Origin: Fidelibacterota bacterium
Lineage (GTDB): Bacteria > Bipolaricaulota > Bipolaricaulia > UBA7950 > UBA9294
DNA: 6,618 nucleotides
Direction: 5' to 3'
NCBI GenBank assembly: GCA_024278395.1
Contig: JAJRTG010000030.1
Location: forward strand, 1-6,618
The notes under the pieces were generated by a model. The model searched no databases, had not been told where the DNA came from, and saw only the letters and a program-made list of their open reading frames with translations. Made by a program: the position numbers and the translations under genes. This document shows, piece after piece, positions 1-4,393 of this stretch (position 1 is its first letter; each line of letters starts with the position of its first letter).

Positions 1-604
1 TACGCCGCAGGTTCATGATGTGGTTGTCGATGTTCCGCGCGAGGGCGGGGGTGGTATAGCCCTGCACTTCCTTGAGGAGCTGGAGGCGGGTGAACACCCG
101 GTTCGGCCGACGGACAAGGAAGGCGAGGAGGTCGAACTCGGTCGGGGTGAGCTCCACGGGTGCGCCGTCCCGGCGCACCTCGCGCCCGGCGAGGTCCACC
201 ACGAGGTCGCCGATCCACACCGGGGCCTCCGGGGCCGGTCCGGCCAACCGGCGGAGGACCGCCTGCACGCGGAGCACGAGCTCGCGGGGGGAGAACGGCT
301 TTGTGATGTAATCGTCGGCTCCGAGCTCGAGCCCGACGATCCGATCCACCTCCTGCGCCCGTGCGGTGAGCATGATGATCGGGACCTGCGACCGGCGGCG
401 GATCTCCCGCGCGACGTCGAGGCCGTCGATGTCGGGCAGGCCGAGATCGAGGATGACCAGATCCGGTCGACGGGCTTCGAACTCCGTGAGCGCTGAAGCC
501 CCGTCGAACGCCGCGATCGTGCGGTACCCGGCCTGACGCAGGTAATCGGAGATGGAACCAACGAGATCCCGTTCGTCGTCCACCACCAGGATTACGTTCC
601 CCAT
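1..604 (-). CDS. OmpR/PhoB-family response regulator RR1 (C-terminus off window)
   Basis: Reading the minus strand from the ATG at 604 gives 201 residues, open to the window edge; roughly 25 residues are missing by comparison with RR2. The receiver domain (about 1-120) has the acidic pair D9-D10, phospho-acceptor D53 in VILDLGLP, T80 in IIMLTA and K102 in KPFSPREL. The winged-helix effector domain follows, with ELTPTEFDLLAFL and FTRLQLLKEVQGYT, then a recognition helix ending ARNIDNHIMNLRR. It should be a cytoplasmic transcription regulator phosphorylated by a histidine kinase, probably encoded further along the minus strand outside the window (inference). No Shine-Dalgarno sequence precedes the ATG; a TACACT hexamer ends 7 nt before it, suggesting a leaderless mRNA. 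It closely resembles RR2, but its recognition helix differs, so its targets probably differ. The family call is firm; the stimulus is unknown. Confidence 0.95.
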   Translation of the reverse strand, partial: MGNVILVVDDERDLVGSISDYLRQAGYRTIAAFDGASALTEFEARRPDLVILDLGLPDIDGLDVAREIRRRSQVPIIMLTARAQEVDRIVGLELGADDYITKPFSPRELVLRVQAVLRRLAGPAPEAPVWIGDLVVDLAGREVRRDGAPVELTPTEFDLLAFLVRRPNRVFTRLQLLKEVQGYTTPALARNIDNHIMNLRR

Positions 605-611
605 GTTTCTA

Positions 612-640
612 AGTGTAACCCACAACCGCGGCCGAGAAAA
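612..640 (-). promoter_or_regulatory. Putative promoter of RR1, leaderless type
   Basis: On the minus strand TACACT (617-612) matches the -10 consensus at four of six bases and is followed by TAGAAAC and then ATG. Initiation would fall at or next to the start codon. The -35 place at 17 bp spacing (640-635, TTTTCT) is weak and lies in the T-tract of the terminator of the upstream operon. This is a pattern call only. Confidence 0.45.
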
Positions 641-667
641 AACGCCCCGGTGATTCACCGGGGCGTT
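637..667 (-). terminator. Intrinsic terminator of the arsR-grx-pdo operon
   Basis: A perfect 12-bp GC-rich stem (641-652 with 656-667) closes a 3-nt loop. On the minus strand it is followed by six T residues (642-637) and then CTC. The stem ends 24 nt downstream of the PDO stop codon. This is a textbook Rho-independent terminator that separates the redox operon from RR1. Confidence 0.93.
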
Positions 668-691
668 CCTGGACTCGGTAAGCGGGCGGCT

Positions 692-1333
692 CTATCCGGC
701 CGCCTGTTGCACGAACGAGAGGAAGTCATCCTCCGGGATCGCTCCCTCGAAGCTCGTCTCCTCGTTGATGACCACCTTGGGCACGGCCATCACGTTGTAG
801 CGCTGGGAAAGCTCGGGGAACTCGTTCGCCATTATGACGTCCGCCCTCACCTTGTCCGACTCGATCGCCATCATGTGGGCGGTGCGCGCCGCCCGCGGGC
901 AGTAGGGGCAGCTTGCCGTGACGAACACCTGAATGTGCACCGGTTCAGCGAGCTTGGCGAGCGCCTCCTTCGTCTTATCCGAGAGGCCGGTCGCCCCTCT
1001 TCCCACGTCGATGATGTCCTCGATCAGGGTCCCGAACTCGTAACCCGCGGGGATCCCGAAGAAGCGGATGTGGTAGTCCTTGTTCCCTTCGATGACGATC
1101 GTTGGTGTGCGGCCATCAACCCCGTATTCCTTAGCCTTTTCCGCGTCCTTGTCGACGTCGTAGGTGACGACGGAGATCTTTTCGGAGAGATCGGCCGTCT
1201 CCTCAAGCAGGGCGGCTGTATCGGCGCAGGACTGGCAGTCCCCGCCGGTGAACAGCACGAGCCGCACCGGTCGCTCCAGGCGCAGGAACTCGTTCCGCAG
1301 GTAGTCTTGATCCTCTTTTCCGATGAGTGGCAT
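692..1333 (-). CDS. Protein disulfide oxidoreductase, two thioredoxin folds (PDO / glutaredoxin-like domain protein)
   Basis: This 213-residue protein has two tandem thioredoxin folds. The N-terminal fold (about 20-110) carries C33-Q-S-C36 and a cis-proline in RTPTIVI (P77); the C-terminal fold (about 130-213) carries C142-P-Y-C145 and cis-proline P185 in AVPKVVI. Length, double CXXC layout and the CPYC second site match the PDO family known from Pyrococcus, Aquifex and other thermophiles, which catalyses dithiol-disulfide exchange on cytosolic proteins and can be reduced by a thioredoxin reductase. There is no signal peptide, so a cytoplasmic site is expected. The ATG at 1333 was chosen because AGGAGG lies just upstream and the next gene ends 8 nt before it; a longer reading frame reaching 1540 only shadows the glutaredoxin gene. 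It is the last gene of the operon. The family is secure; the physiological substrates are not known. Confidence 0.92.
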   Translation of the reverse strand: MPLIGKEDQDYLRNEFLRLERPVRLVLFTGGDCQSCADTAALLEETADLSEKISVVTYDVDKDAEKAKEYGVDGRTPTIVIEGNKDYHIRFFGIPAGYEFGTLIEDIIDVGRGATGLSDKTKEALAKLAEPVHIQVFVTASCPYCPRAARTAHMMAIESDKVRADVIMANEFPELSQRYNVMAVPKVVINEETSFEGAIPEDDFLSFVQQAAG

Positions 1334-1341
1334 GTTCCCTC

Positions 1342-1581
1342 CTAGGTCAGTTCTAACAGCCGGTCGATCTCCGGCTTGTTGAATCCGACGATGATCTCGC
1401 CGTCGATATCCACAACCGGCGTTCCCATCTGTCCGCTCTTCTCGATCATCTCCTGCGCCGCCGCCGGGTCGGCGGAGACATCGATCTCCTCGAAATCGAT
1501 CTCGCGCGCCCGCAGGTACTCCTTGAGCGCCTGGCACCACGAGCAGGTGGGCGTGGTGTAAATGGTAACTTCATGGTTCAT
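1342..1581 (-). CDS. Small glutaredoxin-family protein (CSWC active site)
   Basis: This 79-residue single-domain glutaredoxin/NrdH-like protein has the active site C13-S-W-C16 after the first beta strand (VTIYTTPT), the cis-proline motif GTPVVDI (P55) and the C-terminal GFNKPEID segment in the place of the usual GF-D/N glutaredoxin motif. It should be a cytoplasmic dithiol-disulfide exchange protein. Whether it is reduced by glutathione, another small thiol or a thioredoxin reductase cannot be told from sequence. The start is strongly supported: the ATG overlaps the arsR stop as ATGA (1578-1581), and AAGGAGG lies at 1589-1595, inside the end of arsR, 7 nt upstream. It sits between the ArsR regulator and PDO, so the two redox proteins should be co-expressed and may exchange electrons (inference). 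Confidence 0.92.
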   Translation of the reverse strand: MNHEVTIYTTPTCSWCQALKEYLRAREIDFEEIDVSADPAAAQEMIEKSGQMGTPVVDIDGEIIVGFNKPEIDRLLELT

Positions 1582-1856
1582 TCCGCGTCCTCCTTCAACA
1601 GGTTAATGAGCCCGGTGAGGTCTTGGTTGAGATGGTAGCAGTTTCGCACACCGTTGCGCTCCTTGACGAGCACTCCGGCCCGTTCGAGCCGGCCGAGGTG
1701 GTAGGAGATCGCCGGCTGGCTCAACGAGAGCTCCTCCAGGATCTCCTGACAGTCGACCTTGCGTCCGATCATCATCTTCACGATCCGGAGACGCGGCTCG
1801 CTCGCCAGGGCGGAGAATACTTCCACCCAATGCTTCCTCCCTTTCGGTTCCCTCAT
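1578..1856 (-). CDS. ArsR-family winged-helix repressor, probable thiol/redox sensor
   Basis: This 92-residue protein has the ArsR/SmtB layout: ALASEPRLRIV in helix 2, a helix-turn-helix around LSLSQPAISYHLGRLERAGVLV (about 43-64), then the beta-wing with RNGVRNCYHLN. Such proteins are dimeric repressors released by metals or by thiol oxidation. The canonical arsenic/cadmium motif (ELCVCDL type) is absent: the equivalent helix reads VDCQEIL with one cysteine, C36, and a second cysteine, C73, lies in the wing. With glutaredoxin and PDO downstream and OsmC divergent, a redox or persulfide signal is more likely than arsenic (inference). C73 is not where the second cysteine of SqrR/BigR sits, so the mechanism may differ. 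AAGGAG at 1863-1868 supports the ATG at 1856. It heads the operon and probably represses itself through the palindrome at 1913-1938. Confidence 0.92.
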   Translation of the reverse strand: MREPKGRKHWVEVFSALASEPRLRIVKMMIGRKVDCQEILEELSLSQPAISYHLGRLERAGVLVKERNGVRNCYHLNQDLTGLINLLKEDAE

Positions 1857-1886
1857 CGGTTGCTCCTTTTCTCTCGTCGGCCTAGA

Positions 1887-1915
1887 ATGATACCCCGGAC
1901 AGTTGTCGCTGTCAA
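1887..1915 (-). promoter_or_regulatory. Promoter of arsR-grx-pdo operon (TTGACA-17-TATCAT)
   Basis: On the minus strand a perfect -35 TTGACA (1915-1910) is separated by exactly 17 bp from TATCAT (1892-1887), which matches the -10 consensus at five of six bases. Transcription would start near 1880, leaving a leader of about 24 nt with the arsR Shine-Dalgarno site. The -35 box touches the proposed operator, so bound repressor would block RNA polymerase. Confidence 0.85.
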
Positions 1916-1938
1916 GTATTTAAATAGTTAAATATTTG
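1913..1938. promoter_or_regulatory. Putative ArsR operator, 26-bp imperfect palindrome
   Basis: Two 13-bp half-sites (1913-1925 and 1926-1938) are inverted copies matching at 11 of 13 positions. The core is TATTTAA (1917-1923), four bases, then TTAAATA (1928-1934). Its AT-rich 7-4-7 form resembles ArsR/SmtB operators, and it stands out in otherwise GC-rich DNA. It overlaps the -35 of the minus operon and abuts the osmC ribosome binding site, so one repressor dimer could control both directions. Binding itself is inferred. Confidence 0.7.
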
Positions 1939-1946
1939 GAGGAACG

Positions 1947-2363
1947 ATGGGAAAGACGGTTGTTAAGTTCGTGGACGGGATGCAGTTCATCGGGAAGGGC
2001 GAGAGCGGACACGCGGTGGTGATGGACTCCGATCCCAGGGTCGGGGGGGAGAACAGCGCGGCGCGGCCGGTGGAGACGATGCTCTGCGCCCTCGGGGGTT
2101 GCACCGGGATGGACGTGATCTCGATCCTGCGCAAGATGCACACCCCGCCGACCTCATTCAGGATCGAGATCGAGGACGAACGGGCGACCGAGTATCCGAA
2201 GGTGATAACCCGGCTTCACCTCATATACCGGTTGAAGGGGGATGTCCCCAAGGAGAACGCGGATAAGGCGATCCAGTTGTCCATGGAGCGGTACTGCCCG
2301 ATCGTCAATACCCTGAACAAGGTGGCGGAGGTGACCTGGGAGTCGGTGATCGAGCCGGACTAG
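1947..2363 (+). CDS. OsmC-family protein (YhfA-like), probable thiol peroxidase
   Basis: This 138-residue protein has the OsmC/Ohr fold layout: an N-terminal beta region, the RPVETMLCALGGCTGMDV helix with C52, and a second conserved cysteine, C117, in MERYCPI. An extra cysteine, C47, lies five residues before C52. E43 and R40 are candidates for the conserved acidic and basic residues of the active site. OsmC and Ohr proteins reduce hydroperoxides with two cysteines; the YhfA-like branch is less well characterised and may instead act in sulfur or persulfide handling. GGAGG at 1938-1942 supports the ATG at 1947. It is transcribed away from arsR out of the shared operator region, implying co-regulation with glutaredoxin and PDO. 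No convincing sigma-70 core for the plus direction could be fixed. The stop shares bases with the convergent DRTGG gene. Confidence 0.9.
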   Translation: MGKTVVKFVDGMQFIGKGESGHAVVMDSDPRVGGENSAARPVETMLCALGGCTGMDVISILRKMHTPPTSFRIEIEDERATEYPKVITRLHLIYRLKGDVPKENADKAIQLSMERYCPIVNTLNKVAEVTWESVIEPD

Positions 2364-3433
2364 CGGTCCTCCGCTTTTTCCAGGATCAGCTCGAGATCGA
2401 CGTTCTTGCGCACCAGCTCGATCGCCTCGTTGAGACGCTCTCCCGCCCGGAGACGGGAGCGGCCGGGGAGCTCCTGGCAGAGTTCGGCGGCGGCAAGGGT
2501 GTGCTGGCCGACCAGGATGATCGGAATCCCCTGCTCGTTCGCCCGGTCGATGATCCGCCGCGGCGGGCGCAGGTTCCCCGTGAGGATCAGGCAACGCAGG
2601 CTGGGGACGGTGAGGGCCGCCTCCTGAAGATCGACGCGGTCCCCGCCGGTGATCACTCCGAGGTCGGGGGTGCGGCGGAAGCTGCGCAGGGCGGCCTCCG
2701 GGGTCATCGCCCCGACGAGGAAGTTCTCCACCGGGAGGTCGAGCGGGACATCGGTTAAGACCTTCCCTCCGAGGCGTTCCGCGATCTCCTCCACACTCAC
2801 CCAGTGGAGGCGCCGCTCGTACGGGATGATCCCAAGGACCTCGGTCCCGCGGTCGGCGAGGAACGGGACGAACACGTCCCGCACCTGTTCGAACTGGGAT
2901 TCCATCGCCACCTCGGTGAGGACGACCCCGAGTATGTTCGGTCCGCCCTCCAGAAGCCGCAGCGCGCACAGGATGCGGTCGATCGCCTCCTCCCCGTCGT
3001 AGCTCGTGAGGATGAGGAGGTCGGTGTCCAGAAGCTCGGAGAGGTCGAGGTCGCTCAGCCCGGCCCCGATCCCCAGGCCGAGGTAGCGCCGCCCCTCGAC
3101 GAGCGCGACCCGGCGGCCGGCGGTCAGGCGGGTGAACGCCTCCACTATCCTCTTGCGGAATCCGTGGTCGCCTGATTCGATCGCCTCCTGCAGAAACGGC
3201 CCCTCAAGCGCCACCGGAGCGATATCCTTCAGGTCGTCCTCGAGCCCCAGGATCTCCCGGATCGTCCCCGCGTCGCGGTCGAGCGGCTCGCCGGTGGCGT
3301 AGGATACCTTGGAGCTGATCGGCTTCATGTAGGAGAAGAGGATTCCGCCTTCCCGCAGGGTGAGCCCGAGGCTGAGGGCGAGGAGGCTCTTTCCCGCCCT
3401 GTTCTCAGTGGAAACGATGAGGATCGTGCGCAT
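2360..3433 (-). CDS. Stand-alone P-loop (AAA_26) plus DRTGG-domain protein, Pta-N-terminus-like
   Basis: This 357-residue protein begins with a BioD/CobQ-type P-loop domain (about 1-210): the Walker A-like TENRAGKS (9-16) has T instead of the first G, followed by YMKPIS (35-40) and LVEGRRYLG near 111-119. The second part (about 214-320) is a DRTGG domain with VITGGDRVDL (260-269) in place of the namesake motif. The pair is the same as the N-terminal half of long bacterial phosphotransacetylases, where it has a regulatory role, but the catalytic PTA domain is absent, as in other stand-alone members of about 350 residues. Its reaction is unknown; nucleotide binding is likely. It is cytoplasmic. 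AAAGGAG upstream of the ATG at 3433 supports the start, and a promoter lies at 3463-3491. Its stop shares CTAG with osmC. The domain call is sound; no function is claimed. Confidence 0.85.
   Translation of the reverse strand: MRTILIVSTENRAGKSLLALSLGLTLREGGILFSYMKPISSKVSYATGEPLDRDAGTIREILGLEDDLKDIAPVALEGPFLQEAIESGDHGFRKRIVEAFTRLTAGRRVALVEGRRYLGLGIGAGLSDLDLSELLDTDLLILTSYDGEEAIDRILCALRLLEGGPNILGVVLTEVAMESQFEQVRDVFVPFLADRGTEVLGIIPYERRLHWVSVEEIAERLGGKVLTDVPLDLPVENFLVGAMTPEAALRSFRRTPDLGVITGGDRVDLQEAALTVPSLRCLILTGNLRPPRRIIDRANEQGIPIILVGQHTLAAAELCQELPGRSRLRAGERLNEAIELVRKNVDLELILEKAEDR
2362..2379 (+). terminator. Short intrinsic terminator of osmC, inside the convergent gene
   Basis: A 5-bp stem AGCGG/CCGCT (2362-2366 with 2371-2375) with a TCCT loop is followed by a T run ending at 2379. 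It begins within the osmC stop codon and lies wholly in the last codons of the opposite-strand DRTGG gene. The stem is short, so it may be only partly efficient. Confidence 0.5.
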
Positions 3434-3462
3434 TCTGCTCCTTTGGCCGAACGGATGGATGT

Positions 3463-3491
3463 ATGTTAGTGGCCGTTACCGGGAAAAGCAA
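3463..3491 (-). promoter_or_regulatory. Promoter of the DRTGG gene (TTGCTT-17-TAACAT)
   Basis: On the minus strand TTGCTT (3491-3486) and TAACAT (3468-3463) are separated by 17 bp. The start would fall near 3456, giving a short leader with AAAGGAG before the ATG at 3433. The 11-bp direct repeats begin just upstream of its -35, so the same regulator could act on this promoter. Confidence 0.6.
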
Positions 3492-3498
3492 CGCCTGC

Positions 3499-3537
3499 AC
3501 CACACTATCTTCACATCTCTCTCACACCCGCTTCACA
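3499..3537 (+). promoter_or_regulatory. Pho-box-like tandem direct repeats, 11-bp period (response-regulator site)
   Basis: TTCACA (3510), CTCACA (3521) and TTCACA (3532) repeat with exact 11-bp spacing, and a weaker ACCACA sits in phase at 3499. Hexamers of TTCACA type with 5-bp gaps are how OmpR/PhoB/PhoP-family regulators bind head to tail on one face of DNA. The last unit ends 9 bp before a TAAAAT -10 box, matching the layout of activated pho promoters. The likely binder is RR2, encoded immediately downstream (inference). Confidence 0.7.
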
Positions 3538-3546
3538 CCTCCCCTC

Positions 3547-3552
3547 TAAAAT
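3547..3552 (+). promoter_or_regulatory. -10 element of upstream, repeat-controlled promoter of the RR2 operon
   Basis: TAAAAT matches the -10 consensus at five of six bases. There is no -35 hexamer at the proper distance; the direct repeats occupy that place, as in activator-dependent promoters. Initiation near 3559 would give a leader of about 150 nt ahead of RR2, containing the stem-loop at 3565-3621. Confidence 0.55.
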
Positions 3553-3564
3553 TCTACTCGATGT

Positions 3565-3621
3565 CCAGGGCTCCCTGCCGGAGACTGAGGGAAACCCGAA
3601 GAGGGGAGCGGGGGGCCCTGG
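3565..3621 (+). other. Strong stem-loop in the RR2 leader
   Basis: Positions 3565-3575 pair with 3611-3621 over 11 bp with a single G-U pair, and the 35-nt loop contains a small GGG-AAA-CCC hairpin (3589-3597). No T-tract follows, so it is not a simple intrinsic terminator. It could be a structured 5' leader or a small RNA. No known riboswitch core was recognised. Confidence 0.4.
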
Positions 3622-3689
3622 CCGTCGTTCTTCATTCTGCAGGACGATGCTGCCGGCGTGTTCCGCGGGATACCGCTGTCGGCGGTAGA

Positions 3690-3698
3690 TGGTATAAT
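3690..3698 (+). promoter_or_regulatory. Extended -10 promoter of RR2, leaderless type
   Basis: TGG followed by a perfect TATAAT (3693-3698) forms an extended -10 element, which can work without a good -35. Eight nucleotides separate it from the RR2 ATG, so transcription should start at or within two bases of the start codon. There is no Shine-Dalgarno site in this gap. Confidence 0.7.
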
Positions 3699-3706
3699 AA
3701 ACCGAT

Positions 3707-4393
3707 ATGAAACGGATTCTGGTAGTTGACGATGAGGAGATGATCGTCCGCACGGTGCGGGCATACCTGGAGCGGGAGGGGTTCAAGACCTACGCAGCAT
3801 ATGACGGTGAAGAGGCTCTGCGGGAGATCGAGGACAAGAGCCCTGATCTGGTGGTGCTCGACCTGATGCTTCCCAAGCTGAGCGGGATAGACGTTACCAA
3901 GCGCATCCGCTCCCGTTCGAACGTCCCGATAATCATGCTCACCGCCAAGGCGGCGGAGACCGACCGGGTGATCGGACTGGAGCTCGGAGCGGATGACTAC
4001 GTGGTGAAGCCGTTCTCCCCCCGCGAGCTCGTCGCCCGGGTCCGTGCGGTCCTGCGCCGCAGCGAGGGGAAGCTCGGTGAGCCGGAGCGGATCGAGTCAG
4101 GGGATCTCGTGATCGACCTCAAGGGGCGCGAAGTGACCCTCGCTGGCGAAGGGGTCGAGCTCACTCCCACCGAGTTCGATCTTCTCGCTTTCCTCGCCCG
4201 CCATCCGGGGCAGGTCTTCACCCGGCTTCAGCTCCTGCGCGAGGTGCAGGGCTACACTTACGACTCGTTCGCCCGCACGATCGACACCCACGTGAAGAAC
4301 ATCCGCCGCAAGCTGAACGAGGATCCGAAGAACCCCCGCTACATCCTCACCGTGCACGGAGTGGGGTACAGGTTCGCCCGGGAAGTAAAATGA
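3707..4393 (+). CDS. OmpR/PhoB-family response regulator RR2
   Basis: This complete 228-residue regulator has an N-terminal receiver domain with D8-D9, phospho-acceptor D52 in VVLDLMLP, T79 and K101 in KPFSPREL. The C-terminal winged helix includes ELTPTEFDLLAFL (about 151-163), FTRLQLLREVQGYT, the recognition helix region RTIDTHVKNIRRKL (190-203) and the terminal hairpin VHGVGYRF. It should activate or repress transcription after phosphorylation by the kinase encoded next, whose ATG overlaps its stop (ATGA, 4390-4393). The ATG at 3707 lies directly after an extended -10 box, with no Shine-Dalgarno site, so a leaderless transcript is likely, with a second, longer transcript possible from the repeat-controlled promoter. 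The 11-bp repeats upstream suggest autoregulation. The signal is not known; PhoB/PhoP or BaeR-like roles are both possible. Confidence 0.96.
   Translation: MKRILVVDDEEMIVRTVRAYLEREGFKTYAAYDGEEALREIEDKSPDLVVLDLMLPKLSGIDVTKRIRSRSNVPIIMLTAKAAETDRVIGLELGADDYVVKPFSPRELVARVRAVLRRSEGKLGEPERIESGDLVIDLKGREVTLAGEGVELTPTEFDLLAFLARHPGQVFTRLQLLREVQGYTYDSFARTIDTHVKNIRRKLNEDPKNPRYILTVHGVGYRFAREVK

Larger units (their letters stand above)
3561..3710 (+). other. Possible 49-codon leader ORF overlapping the RR2 start
   Basis: An ATG lies 8 nt after the TAAAAT box, the same spacing as at RR2, and opens 49 codons ending in a TGA that overlaps the RR2 ATG as ATGA. The arrangement would suit a leaderless upstream ORF translationally coupled to RR2. 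Against it, the predicted peptide is arginine-rich and low in recognisable structure, as noise frames in GC-rich DNA are, and a strong stem-loop lies within it. No homology is recognised. Confidence 0.2.

Noticed and set aside
13..561. 182-codon minus-strand frame in the RR1 region
   Set aside because: Serine/arginine-rich shadow; the true RR1 frame, with all receiver motifs, is open from 604 to the window edge.
650..1345. 231-codon plus-strand frame across the PDO gene
   Set aside because: Antisense to a clearly homologous PDO, no domain seen, and it starts inside the terminator stem.
1334..1540. N-terminal extension of the PDO frame up to 1540
   Set aside because: It shadows the glutaredoxin gene in another frame. 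The ATG at 1333 with AGGAGG just upstream gives a normal-length PDO.
2154..2969. 271-codon minus-strand frame across osmC and the DRTGG gene
   Set aside because: Arg/Pro/Gly-rich low-complexity translation overlapping two well-supported genes.
3565..3621. Known riboswitch or 4.5S/6S RNA in the RR2 leader
   Set aside because: No FMN, TPP, cobalamin or SRP core motifs could be matched; only an unclassified stem-loop is supported.
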